Source: Abditibacterium sp. (GTDB lineage: Bacteria; Armatimonadota; Abditibacteriia; Abditibacteriales; Abditibacteriaceae). Taken from it: a stretch of 64,000 nucleotides of DNA. The notes beneath the pieces were generated by a model. The model was not told where the DNA came from. It searched no databases and saw only the letters and a program-made list of their open reading frames with translations. This document shows positions 22,981 through 31,177 of the stretch, in pieces. Position numbers and translations under genes: made by a program. The stretch spans positions 82,743 to 146,742 of the forward strand of contig JAUJNG010000005.1 in the NCBI GenBank assembly GCA_030448265.1, in the 5' to 3' direction. Positions within the stretch are counted from its first letter, which is position 1. Every line of letters begins with the position of its first letter.

Positions 22981-23883
22981 TTAGCGGCGTTCCAGCGTCA
23001 AATCGGCAAAGGGACACGCCATTTTGCGCGCGAAAGTAATCGCGTAGTCCTGTAAAAGTCCGACAATCAAAATCACCAGTTGAATGGCGAAGACTTCGGC
23101 GAGCAAAAAGTGTTTGCTTTCGGCGAGCAGCATCGAGCCGACGCCGCCTTCGCTTCTCACGATGCCTTCGACAAGGGTGAGCATCATCCAGCCCATCGCG
23201 GCGTTCTGGCGCAGCACTTCAAAGGCTTTGTCAACGGTGCCCAAAATCACGACTTCCCAGACGGTGCGCCATTCGCTCATGCGGAGCGTGCGCGCGTGCT
23301 CGAACTCGCCGCGCGGGATGGCGGCGATGACCGAGGCCATCGAAGTGACGTAAAAAACCGTGACGGCAAAAACCAGCAGCGACAATTTGAGCGGCCTGCC
23401 TCCGCCGACGGCGAGCGTAAAAATGAGCGTGAAACCGGCGAGCGAGAGAAAGCGGCCTTTGGAAATCGCCGCCACGAGCGGGCGAAAGACCGGAATCACG
23501 GTGAGATAGGCGAGTCCGAGCGAAATGACCGACGCCCAGAACAGCGCGGACGCGTTGAGCGAAAACGAAGTGGCGAGCTCGCGTCCCAGGCCCTGATTGA
23601 GCCACAAATTGGAGAGCGCCCTGAGAACTTCGGGCGGCGTGGGCAGCACTTTGTAAGGCGATGCAAACCACAGCGCGAGAAAAAGCGCGGCTTCGACGGC
23701 GGCAACAATCCACAACGCCGAAGGTGCAATCGCGCGATTGGGCAAAAACAGGTTGACAAACGGCGGACGGCGGCGCGGCGGCAAATCGCCGATTTCGAGG
23801 GCGTGGGAGTGCGCGCCGGTGATGACGGGCGGGGGCGAATCGGGAGCCGATTCGAGTGGTGGAGGTTGAACGGGAGCGTTCAT
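22981..23883 (-). CDS. ABC transporter permease (SsuC/NrtB-like)
   Basis: A 300-residue inner-membrane permease. The start is ATG 23883 (MNAPVQPPPLESAP); further upstream the frame runs into a repeat. A Pro-rich cytoplasmic N-terminus of about 50 residues precedes six membrane segments. The EAA-type loop is seen in EFEHARTLRMSEWRTVWEVV followed by ILGTVDKAFEVLRQNAAMGW. It is 5 bases upstream of its ATPase gene. Its partner binding proteins are membrane-anchored rather than free, which is unusual for this permease class. Confidence 0.9.
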   Translation of the reverse strand: MNAPVQPPPLESAPDSPPPVITGAHSHALEIGDLPPRRRPPFVNLFLPNRAIAPSALWIVAAVEAALFLALWFASPYKVLPTPPEVLRALSNLWLNQGLGRELATSFSLNASALFWASVISLGLAYLTVIPVFRPLVAAISKGRFLSLAGFTLIFTLAVGGGRPLKLSLLVFAVTVFYVTSMASVIAAIPRGEFEHARTLRMSEWRTVWEVVILGTVDKAFEVLRQNAAMGWMMLTLVEGIVRSEGGVGSMLLAESKHFLLAEVFAIQLVILIVGLLQDYAITFARKMACPFADLTLERR

Positions 23884-23897
23884 TGAAGTTTTTATGG

Positions 23898-23980
23898 GTT
23901 CCCGCTTCGCGGCCCTCACCCGCCTTCGCGGAACTCAGGCACCCTCTCCCGCAAGCGGGTGAGGGCCGCGAAGCGGGAAC
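23898..23980. repeat. Intergenic inverted repeat with gcggccctcaccc arms
   Basis: Perfect 24-bp arms at 23898-23921 and 23957-23980. Arm words (GCGGCCCTCACCC, CTCTCCCGCAAGCGGG) are shared with the nested element at 14543-14725. It lies between the OmpA-fusion gene and the permease gene of one operon. Confidence 0.92.
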
Positions 23981-23985
23981 TCAAA

Positions 23986-25815
23986 TCAAGCCGCGCGCAA
24001 AACGATCTCAACGCGCCGGTTTTTGGCGCGATTCTGCGCCGAAGTATTAGGCACCGCCGGCTGCGTCTCTCCGTGCGCGAACACGCGGACACGGCTCGAC
24101 GGGAAATTGACCGGCGAGCGGCGCTGCAGCCAGTTTTGCACCGCAAACGCGCGCGCTTCGGAAAGCGGCATCGAGGTCGCGGGATTGCCGAGGTTGTCGG
24201 TGTGGCCGTGAACTTCGATGGTGGTGCCGCCCGCGATCAGCAAATCGCGCGAAAGCTGGTCGAGAAGCGCCTTCGACTGCGGCGTAAAGGTCGCCTTGCC
24301 CGCCACGAACTGGATGTTCCACGAACGCCGTCCCACGATTTTGCCTGGCACGACTCGGCCCGCCACCTTACGGGACTTATAAACCGGCCTCGCTTTGGCG
24401 ACCAGAGTGCGCGTCTGCTGGCGCTGCGGCGCGCTGAGACGGCGCTCGATGTTTTGCAAATACGAGCCGTCCACGACCTGCGAAGCGGGGTAGAAGCTCG
24501 GCACGTATTCGGGATACTGCTGCGATGCCAGATTGCCGAACACGGTGTAAGTCGTCGCCACCAGGTTGGCCGAGCCTGGCACCAGACCAAAGGAAAGCAG
24601 GCTGTCGGCCAGGTTGTTGACTGAACTTCCGCCCAGCTCGACTATTTCGCCGTTTTTGTCGGGTTCGCGGGTGCCTTTGAAATACTTTTCCCAGTAGGCG
24701 GCATCGGCGCCTGGCTCTTTGAAAAGTTTGGCGCTGATCTCGGCACCGCGACGCAGCGCGGCGGGACTGTTCTGGATTTGCTGTCCGCCCTCGGCAATGG
24801 CGCGAATCATGCTTTCGACCGTGCCGCGATTGTCCTTGCACCATTTGTCGATGCCGATCACCACGCACGGCATCTGCGACGAGTATTCCCGCGTCGAGAT
24901 AATTGAAACCAATCCTCCTTTCTTTTTGGCGACCGTCACATCACCAGGCGTCCAGGTCACGACGCCATCGACGCCAATGGTCTTGGTTTCGCCGGTGCGC
25001 TTGCCGTTACGGACGACGGGGCGCGTCTCGGTGTATCCCGCGACGTATTTTTCCGCCGCATCGACATAATCGTTGGCGGCGATCCAGTTGAGCGCGTCGG
25101 GGTCGTAGGTTTTCTCGTCGGGGTTGGTTCTGAGACCGTTGTCGCCGAGCCATTTCTGCGCGATATTCCAGTCGCCGTCGCGCAAAACTCCGGCAACTGT
25201 GCCGCCCATGCTGGCACTGGGATTGTCGCGCCAGGCGGCAGGCCCCATAAATTTGTCTTCGCCGCGCGAATAGCCGATAGCGGTGACAATTTTCGCCTGA
25301 TACTCCGGCCCGATGCGCTTGAGCGAATCGTTGAGGCCCTTGATAAACGCCGCGCCGCCGTCGCCCATGATGGTCACGAAATGCGCGCCTTTGGTGGGAT
25401 TTTTGTTGCCGCGCGACAGCTCGGTCGCAAAAGTGACGAGGGCTTCCTGCAATTTTCCGTTGTCGTCCTGACGGCTCCACTTGAAGTTGACGCCGTTTTT
25501 GCACATCAAAGAGCCCTGCGTCGCCTGGGCGCCGCCGTTGGCGAGCAGCATTCCCATTTGCGCGTTCCAGGCGTAGCCGAGCAGTCGCACTTCGGGCTTG
25601 TTGGTGCAGCCTGGGGCGTCGCCCGCTTCGGTGAAGGCCGTCTCCGTGAGCGCAGCGGCTCCGGTTTTGGCGTCGGGCAGGTCGATTTTCGAGGGAACGA
25701 CCGTATTTTTGGCGGCGGCTGCGGGCGCCAGCTTGTTCCAATAGCGGTAAACGCCCACTGCGGCTCCCGCCACAAGAATGAGCGTGACCATTTTACCCAC
25801 CGGCGTGAGTTTCAT
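23986..25815 (-). CDS. Solute-binding protein fused to an OmpA peptidoglycan-binding domain
   Basis: A 609-residue envelope protein. The start is ATG 25815 with GGAG 8 bases upstream. Order: membrane anchor (MKLTPVGKMVTLILVAGAAV), a periplasmic-binding-protein-like region (about 40-470, with VTFATELSRGNKNPTKGAHF and VVTWTPGDVTVAKKKGGLVS), then an OmpA-type domain (VAGKATFTPQSKALLDQLSR, TTIEVHGHTDNLGNPATSMP, RAKNRRVEIVLRA) that should bind peptidoglycan. Tethering the receptor to the wall and the membrane at once suggests sensing of envelope geometry or ligand, not simple uptake. An ABC permease and ATPase follow. Confidence 0.88.
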   Translation of the reverse strand: MKLTPVGKMVTLILVAGAAVGVYRYWNKLAPAAAAKNTVVPSKIDLPDAKTGAAALTETAFTEAGDAPGCTNKPEVRLLGYAWNAQMGMLLANGGAQATQGSLMCKNGVNFKWSRQDDNGKLQEALVTFATELSRGNKNPTKGAHFVTIMGDGGAAFIKGLNDSLKRIGPEYQAKIVTAIGYSRGEDKFMGPAAWRDNPSASMGGTVAGVLRDGDWNIAQKWLGDNGLRTNPDEKTYDPDALNWIAANDYVDAAEKYVAGYTETRPVVRNGKRTGETKTIGVDGVVTWTPGDVTVAKKKGGLVSIISTREYSSQMPCVVIGIDKWCKDNRGTVESMIRAIAEGGQQIQNSPAALRRGAEISAKLFKEPGADAAYWEKYFKGTREPDKNGEIVELGGSSVNNLADSLLSFGLVPGSANLVATTYTVFGNLASQQYPEYVPSFYPASQVVDGSYLQNIERRLSAPQRQQTRTLVAKARPVYKSRKVAGRVVPGKIVGRRSWNIQFVAGKATFTPQSKALLDQLSRDLLIAGGTTIEVHGHTDNLGNPATSMPLSEARAFAVQNWLQRRSPVNFPSSRVRVFAHGETQPAVPNTSAQNRAKNRRVEIVLRAA

Positions 25816-25839
25816 AAAGGTTTCTCCTGTTCTAACCAC

Positions 25840-26051
25840 CCTTCCTAAGTCATCCGTGAAAGACCCGTTTGCTTCTCCGTGAAGGGATTCAAAACATCAT
25901 TATATCGCGCTTTTGGCACCCTTTAGAGTTGGAAATCCCAAATCCAACCGATTGTGCCATTACTTTCGGTTATCAATCGAGGGGCGATGAATTGTGGGAT
26001 ACAAACGTATTAATAGGAAGGCAAACGAAGGGAAGAACGACAGAAAATATT
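25840..26051. other. AT-rich intergenic gap inside the PspA/ABC cluster
   Basis: About 210 bases, clearly AT-richer than the genes on either side, between the two paralogous binding-protein genes. It does not hold a recognised palindrome of the families listed here. It may hold a separate promoter for the OmpA-fusion gene; I cannot pick -10/-35 boxes with confidence. Confidence 0.5.
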
Positions 26052-27245
26052 TCAACCCGCCGGTTTTTTGGCGATTTCGACGCGCCATTTGAACGCCGCC
26101 GCGTTGAGCGCGGCGTAGGGCGGCAGTTCGATGGCGGAGTAGCTCTGGCGAAAGCCGTTTTCGCCGTAGCGCGCGAGTTCGGCACCTAAACTGGCGCCGC
26201 GCGCGGGGCGGAAATGCTCTTTGAGGGCATCGCGCGCCGCGTCGGGCTGCGCCAGAAAGCGCAGGAAATCGCGCGCGCCGCTTTTTTGCGCGGGGGAAAG
26301 CCAGGGGCCATCCAAAACCGCGACGGCGTTTTCGGCGTTGGCGGTCGGAGTGGGATAAATCACCGCTAAATCGGGGTTTTTGGCGACTTCTTCAAGCGCG
26401 TTGGCTTCGTAGGCGACGATGAAATCGTAGCGCGAGGGGTCTTCGGCGAAGGATTTGACGAGCGCGCTCGATCCTTTTTCGACCGCCGCGTTATAAACGA
26501 TTTTGCGCTCCAACGCCTTCAAATAGTTGACGAAGCCTTTCGAATTGGCCACGTTTTCGATGGCGCCGCTCTGACTGGTTTTTTCGGCGTAATCGGCCAG
26601 AATCAGCGCCAGGGCGAGCATTCCCGAATTGGCGTTGAGCGGGTCGGCGTGCGCCCATTTGAAGTTGCCCCAGGGCACCCGTTTGCCGTTGGAAAGCGCG
26701 CGGATGTTGTTCCACACGTTGGGCGAACTCAAAAGCGGGCGCAAAAACTTCGCTTTGGTTTTGGTGGTGAGGAACACCATCGGCGTCCGCAAAATGACGC
26801 GGTAGGAATCGGCGTCGCCGGTGTCGAGGATGGTTTTGCCCTTGTAAGCCTCGGCCAGACGGTCGGCCCAGATGACGCTGGAGGGACTCCACAGCGCGGG
26901 TTTGACTTTGCCGTCGAGGATTTGATGCATCGCCTCGCGCGTTTCCACCGATTTGAGGACAACGGGCGTTTTGGTGGTGGGAAGCGCGTTGTATTTCTCG
27001 ATTTGCTCGACAATCCAGCCTTTTTTGGACGCGCTGGTGATGAACTGCAATTCGGCGCTGGGCGCGTCGGTCTTGGTGTTCGAGTTGCCGCCCAAACCAG
27101 GAATTTGGGGCGGCGAGAAACCACCGGATTTCGAGGAGTTTTGCGAGCCGCCGCTTTGCGTCTGGCCATACCAGCGATAGCCGCCGATGGCGCCGCCCAC
27201 CACGAGCAAGAGCAGAATCATTTTGGACAGGGGAGTGAGTTTCAT
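26052..27245 (-). CDS. Membrane-anchored solute-binding protein
   Basis: A 397-residue protein, first gene of the leftward cluster. Its anchor MKLTPLSKMILLLLVVGGAI is clearly paralogous to that of the next gene (MKLTPVGKMVTLILVAGAAV). A Ser/Gly-rich linker follows, then a type II binding-protein fold (ELQFITSASKKGWIVEQIEK, PALWSPSSVIWADRLAEAYK, YDFIVAYEANALEEVAKNP) of the kind seen in molybdate/sulfate/phosphate-type or chloride-channel-associated proteins. It has no OmpA domain. Ligand unknown. A 236-bp gap with an AT-rich block separates it from the next gene. Confidence 0.85.
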   Translation of the reverse strand: MKLTPLSKMILLLLVVGGAIGGYRWYGQTQSGGSQNSSKSGGFSPPQIPGLGGNSNTKTDAPSAELQFITSASKKGWIVEQIEKYNALPTTKTPVVLKSVETREAMHQILDGKVKPALWSPSSVIWADRLAEAYKGKTILDTGDADSYRVILRTPMVFLTTKTKAKFLRPLLSSPNVWNNIRALSNGKRVPWGNFKWAHADPLNANSGMLALALILADYAEKTSQSGAIENVANSKGFVNYLKALERKIVYNAAVEKGSSALVKSFAEDPSRYDFIVAYEANALEEVAKNPDLAVIYPTPTANAENAVAVLDGPWLSPAQKSGARDFLRFLAQPDAARDALKEHFRPARGASLGAELARYGENGFRQSYSAIELPPYAALNAAAFKWRVEIAKKPAG

Positions 27246-27416
27246 CGTGAAATTGGCGCGAGTTTACGAGATTGAGAGCCACATTTTGTTAAATCGACGG
27301 CTCGCGTATCACCACGGCTTGAGCCTGCGGTTCGCGCGCGGGTTTGAACTTCTCCACGCAAAATGCCGTCTCTGGCGCGTTATTTGTCCTATTGGGCTTG
27401 ACCCAGGAGAAACCTC

Positions 27417-29357
27417 ATGAAAACCAATACCAAAACCCTCGCCGCCAGCGCCCTCTTTTTGTCCCTCGCGGGCACGGCGGCCAGCGCCGACATCGCCGTT
27501 CAGTTGAACGGCCAGCCGCTCGCCACTTCGGTTTCGCCGCTTCAAGTCGGCGGACGCACCCTGGTGCCGATGCGCGATATTTTCGAAGCGCTCGGCGCGC
27601 AGCTCACCTGGAATCCGGTCGCGCAGACCATTACCGCGCAAAAAGATTTGACGCGCATTCAACTCGCCATCAACAACCCCAACGCGCTCGTCAATGGCCG
27701 CAACGTGAGGCTGGAACAGCCCGCCACGCTCGTCAATGGCCGCACTTTCGTGCCGCTTCGCTTCGTCGCCGAAGCGACGGGCGCGCAGGTCGATTGGAAC
27801 GGCCCGATGCAGCTCGTTTCGATTCGCTCCACTACGGCCATCGCGCAAAACCCGAACTCGTTTCCGGCCAATCCAGTCAACCAATTCCCAACTAACCAGT
27901 TCCCGAGCAACCAATTGCCGGCTCAGGGCACGCAGGTCGCCGAAGCGCGCACCATTTCAGTTCCCGATGGCGCGGTGATTCCGGTTTCCATCGATCAAAC
28001 TCTTTCCTCGGCGACTTCGCGCGTGGGCCAGACTTTCACCGCGACGGTGATTTCCAAGCGTCTGGGCGACAGTGAATTTCCCGCCGGAACCAAAATCGAA
28101 GGCCGCGTCATCGAAGCGCGCGCCAGCGAAAATAATCAGCCAGGCATTCTCGATCTCGACTGGCAAACCGCCGTTTTACCCAACGGCACGCGCGTTCCGT
28201 TGCGCGGCGAACTGACTTCGCTCGACACTTCCAACGTGCAGATGACGGGCGGGCGCATCGTGGCCAACGGCGCTCAGAAAAACGACCGCCTCAAAGTGAT
28301 CGGCATCGGCGCGGGCGCCGGTTTCGTGCTGGGCCGCGTTTTGAAGACCAACTCGACCCTGACCGCCATTCTGGGCGCGGCGGGCGGCTACCTTTTTGGC
28401 CGCACCCGCGACCGCAAGGCCGAAGAAGCCATCGTCGCCGCCAACACCACCCTCGGCGTTCGCCTCAACGATGCGGTGCGCTACGCCGACACGGGTGATT
28501 ATTTCGGCTATCGCTCCAATTTCCTGCGCGTGGCCGATAATCCGGCGGGCCGTTTCGATCCCAACTACTACGGTTTCGATGAAGCCTCTGCCGTGCCGCT
28601 GGGCAACCGTCAGGGCGCCGACCGCTATGCCGGTTACGATTACGCCGACCGTCTGCCCGCTCCCGCCATGCAGAATCAGGGCGCGCTGGGCGTCGGCGAC
28701 ATCTATCCCGATGACCGCACCGGAGTCAACACGACGGGCGACAACCGCGCCGTCGCCGGATTCCAGCAAATCGCGATTCCGGCGGGCGCCGTTGTTCCCG
28801 TGACGCTCGACCGCGAGCTTTCCTCGGCAACAGCGCGCGTGGGCGAAGAATTTACCGCGACGGTGGTTTCGCAGCGTCTGGGCGATTCGGAATTTCCCGT
28901 CGGCAGCAAAATCGAGGGCCGCATCGTGGAAGCGCGCCGCCAGGAAGGAACCGAACCAGGTGTTTTGGATCTCGAATTTCGCAGCGCGATTTTGCCCGAC
29001 GGCACCCGCGTTCCGCTGCGCGGACAGGTCATCGCTCTGGACGACAACGACATTCAAAATCAAAATGGCCGCATCGTCGCCAAAAGCAGCGCCAGGGGCA
29101 ACGACCGCCTCAAAGTGATCGGCATCGGTGCCGCCGCCGGTTTCGTGGTGGGCCGTTTGTTGAAAAAAGACGGCCTGCTGCCTTCGATTCTGGGCGCTCT
29201 GGGCGGCTATGTGTTCTCGACTCAGCGCGGCGACAAACCCGCCGAAGCCGTCGTGGCGCAGAACACGCGCCTGGGCGTGCGACTCGACAGTGATGTGCGC
29301 TACGCCGATGCGACCGGCTATTCCACCTATCGCGCTCAGTTCCTGCGCCAGGGGTAA
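27417..29357 (+). CDS. Exported protein with copper-amine-oxidase-like N domain and two large repeats
   Basis: A 646-residue secreted protein. AGGAGA precedes the ATG at 27417. A Sec signal (MKTNTKTLAASALFLSLAGT) leads into a copper amine oxidase N-terminal/stalk domain with the paired motif GGRTLVPMRDIFEALGAQLTW and NGRTFVPLRFVAEATGAQVD. This domain is a wall- or surface-associated module, not the enzyme itself. Two homologous units of about 200 residues follow, each with a beta domain (SATSRVGQTFTATVISKRLG; SATARVGEEFTATVVSQRLG) and a Gly-rich hydrophobic hairpin (VIGIGAGAGFVLGRVL; VIGIGAAAGFVVGRLL). No catalytic copper or TPQ site. Probably a structural envelope protein. Confidence 0.87.
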   Translation: MKTNTKTLAASALFLSLAGTAASADIAVQLNGQPLATSVSPLQVGGRTLVPMRDIFEALGAQLTWNPVAQTITAQKDLTRIQLAINNPNALVNGRNVRLEQPATLVNGRTFVPLRFVAEATGAQVDWNGPMQLVSIRSTTAIAQNPNSFPANPVNQFPTNQFPSNQLPAQGTQVAEARTISVPDGAVIPVSIDQTLSSATSRVGQTFTATVISKRLGDSEFPAGTKIEGRVIEARASENNQPGILDLDWQTAVLPNGTRVPLRGELTSLDTSNVQMTGGRIVANGAQKNDRLKVIGIGAGAGFVLGRVLKTNSTLTAILGAAGGYLFGRTRDRKAEEAIVAANTTLGVRLNDAVRYADTGDYFGYRSNFLRVADNPAGRFDPNYYGFDEASAVPLGNRQGADRYAGYDYADRLPAPAMQNQGALGVGDIYPDDRTGVNTTGDNRAVAGFQQIAIPAGAVVPVTLDRELSSATARVGEEFTATVVSQRLGDSEFPVGSKIEGRIVEARRQEGTEPGVLDLEFRSAILPDGTRVPLRGQVIALDDNDIQNQNGRIVAKSSARGNDRLKVIGIGAAAGFVVGRLLKKDGLLPSILGALGGYVFSTQRGDKPAEAVVAQNTRLGVRLDSDVRYADATGYSTYRAQFLRQG

Positions 29358-29377
29358 GAATTTGGAGCACGAAAAAA

Positions 29378-29403
29378 GCGACCCAAACTTTAGTTTGGGT
29401 CGC
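29378..29403. terminator. Bidirectional intrinsic terminator
   Basis: Perfect 12-bp stem (gcgacccaaact / agtttgggtcgc) with TTTTTC after it on the plus strand and a matching A-run before it. It follows the stop at 29357 closely and is distinct from the repeat that comes next. Confidence 0.9.
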
Positions 29404-29423
29404 TTTTTCGTGGCTCTCTCACC

Positions 29424-29534
29424 AAAGCGACATGAAGTCGCAGCCAACGAAGTAGTCGGCCTTCGCCGACGAAGTAACTGCTACGCTGTCGGCGAAGGCC
29501 GACTACTCCGTTGGCTGCGACTTCATGTCGCTTT
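29424..29534. repeat. Intergenic inverted repeat, gcgacttcatgtcgct / gtcggcgaaggccgac family
   Basis: 47-bp arms at 29424-29470 and 29488-29534 with one mismatch. Part of this sequence (GACTGCTACGCTGTCGGCGAAGG and GTTGGCTGCGACTT) recurs at 49683-49755, so it is a dispersed family. The end of the leftward TIM-barrel gene lies just beyond it. Confidence 0.92.
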
Positions 29535-29555
29535 ATGTTTCCACAAGCCGCGTCC

Positions 29556-30425
29556 CTACAACAAATGCATCGGCTTAATGCCCGCTTGGTCGAAAACCGC
29601 AGTCACGGCGGCACTCGCCTGCGCTGCGGCCTCATCGGGCGCCAGGGTTTTAAGATTTTGCGAAAAAGTCTCGACCGCGACCGGCCCATCGTAGCCCAGC
29701 GCCGCCAGAGTCGATAAAAATGCTTCGATGTCGATGGCGCCGGTTGCGCCAGGCAGTTCGCGCACGCCGTCCTGCAAATCGGCGATGGCGACACCGGCGG
29801 GCGCGTCGTTGATGTGGACGTGAACCACCTGTTCGAGCGGAATCGAAGCCAGATCCATCGTCGAGTTTTGCGCCGTGTGCCAGTGATAGCAATCGACCAA
29901 AAGCCCGACGTTGTTGGATTGAAGGTGCGAATTGATTTCGTCGGCGACTTCGAGAGCGCCCGCGATGTCGTAAAACCACACGTTTTCGCTCTGTGACCGA
30001 AAGTGATGCGGCCCGATGAATTCGAGGCCCAATCGCACACCGTTTTCGGCCAGAACGCGCGCGATTTCGATGAAACGGCCCGTCGAAATTTTGGCGTATT
30101 GCGCGCGGGGCATTCCGCCATCGGGCAAAACCCAGGTGCAGCAGCGACGGCAGCTCAAATCCTGCGCGAACTTGGCGAGTTCGGGCAACTCCTGCAAACC
30201 GGCGCGAAACGTCGCTTCATCTTTGCGCCATTCGACCGGCAGACCGAACGAGGCGGGCAAAAGCCCGTTCGACTCGAAGGCGGCGGCGGCGCGTTCCAGA
30301 CCGAGCGCGTGAGCGCCCTTGAGATCGAAATCAATGGCCATAAAGCCGTGGCGCGCCGCGAGCGCGGCATATTCATCGAGCGGCAGACCGCCGCCCGCCG
30401 TGACGGTGTTGAGTGTGGGAATCAT
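29556..30425 (-). CDS. Sugar phosphate isomerase/epimerase (xylose-isomerase-like TIM barrel)
   Basis: A soluble 289-residue protein. It begins MIPTLNTVTAGGGLPLDEYA. Metal and substrate residues of the AP-endonuclease-2/isomerase fold are seen in VRLGLEFIGPHHF, VGLLVDCYHWHTA, VVHVHINDAPAGV and a final Glu in DGPVAVETFSQNL. It acts on a sugar or inositol-type substrate that cannot be named. It is intact, unlike the related frameshifted gene at 10500-11320. It is transcribed alone, flanked by palindromes on both sides. Confidence 0.9.
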   Translation of the reverse strand: MIPTLNTVTAGGGLPLDEYAALAARHGFMAIDFDLKGAHALGLERAAAAFESNGLLPASFGLPVEWRKDEATFRAGLQELPELAKFAQDLSCRRCCTWVLPDGGMPRAQYAKISTGRFIEIARVLAENGVRLGLEFIGPHHFRSQSENVWFYDIAGALEVADEINSHLQSNNVGLLVDCYHWHTAQNSTMDLASIPLEQVVHVHINDAPAGVAIADLQDGVRELPGATGAIDIEAFLSTLAALGYDGPVAVETFSQNLKTLAPDEAAAQASAAVTAVFDQAGIKPMHLL

Positions 30426-30499
30426 GGGAAAAAGTGCGCTGAATCGGGCTTATTTTACCCGTTTTGAAGTTGTCGGGCCGCGTTGATTCGCGCTGACGC

Positions 30500-30649
30500 A
30501 GGTGATCGCGTGAGAAAATTTAACCACAGAGACACGGAGGCACAGAGAAAGAAAAGATCCTTCACAGAGGCGTTCTAACTTCGTTTTTACTCTCTTTTTT
30601 CCTCTGTGCCTCCGTGTCTCTGTGGTTAAATTTTCTCATGCGATCACCT
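30500..30649. repeat. Intergenic inverted repeat, ccacagagacacggaggcac type
   Basis: 48-bp arms at 30500-30547 and 30602-30649 with one mismatch. The core words (AACCACAGAGACACGGAGG, CACAGAG) are of a kind I remember from intergenic regions of many environmental bacteria; a weaker relative is at 59408-59514. It separates the epimerase gene from the methionine-rich protein gene. Confidence 0.92.
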
Positions 30650-30667
30650 ATTCGCTGACGTCAAAAA

Positions 30668-30691
30668 GCCGTCCGATTGGCATCGGACGGC
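30668..30691. terminator. Intrinsic terminator of the methionine-repair locus
   Basis: Perfect 10-bp stem (gccgtccgat / atcggacggc) with a 4-base loop. On the minus strand it is followed by a T-run (TTTTTG), so it ends the leftward six-gene locus; on the plus strand TTTTGC follows too. Confidence 0.88.
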
Positions 30692-30710
30692 TTTTGCTTC
30701 GAGCGCGCAA

Positions 30711-31112
30711 TTACATTTTGCCGGACATTTTGCCGTTCATCATTTTGCCGCCGCTCATCTTGCCGCTTCCCATCATTTTGCCGCCGCTCATCTTGCCGCT
30801 TCCCATCATTTTGCTGCCGCCCATCATTTTGCTGCCGCCCATCATTTTGCTGCCCATCATTTTCATGAAGAGCGCTTTTTCGGCAGGACTCATCGCCGCG
30901 TAGGTTTTCTTTTCGGTTGCCGTCATTGAGGACATCATGCGGCCCATCATCATTTTGTCGGCCATCGCTTTCGACATGACTTTTCCGCTGCCCATCATTT
31001 TGCTGCCGCTCATTTTGGGCGCCATTTTGTCCTGAGCGAGCGCGGGAAGCGCCACGATGCCGCACACGGCGGCGGCGGCCACAAGGCGCGCGGTTTTGTT
31101 GATTTGAAACAT
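30711..31112 (-). CDS. Secreted methionine-rich protein (MrpX-like oxidant bait)
   Basis: A 133-residue protein from ATG 31112, with AGGAG 7 bases upstream. The signal peptide (MFQINKTARLVAAAAVCGIV, cut after ALPALA) is followed by 107 residues of which I count 30 Met, in Lys/Gly/Ser repeats of the type KMMGSGKMSGGKMMG. The mature part has no Cys and no His, which argues against ordinary metal binding. In Azospira suillum a methionine-rich periplasmic protein (MrpX) soaks up hypochlorite and is repaired by a YedY-type reductase; this gene sits directly after such a reductase gene. Same role is inferred here. Confidence 0.88.
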   Translation of the reverse strand: MFQINKTARLVAAAAVCGIVALPALAQDKMAPKMSGSKMMGSGKVMSKAMADKMMMGRMMSSMTATEKKTYAAMSPAEKALFMKMMGSKMMGGSKMMGGSKMMGSGKMSGGKMMGSGKMSGGKMMNGKMSGKM

Positions 31113-31177
31113 GGTTTTCTCCTGTTTTGCGGCGATTCCGCGCCGCTCGGATATTGAAAGGCCGTTGAACTTTGGGT

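Noticed and set aside
30500..30649. CRISPR-like repetition
   Set aside because: Repeats are inverted, not direct, and there are no regular spacers; the same holds for all other repeats in the window.
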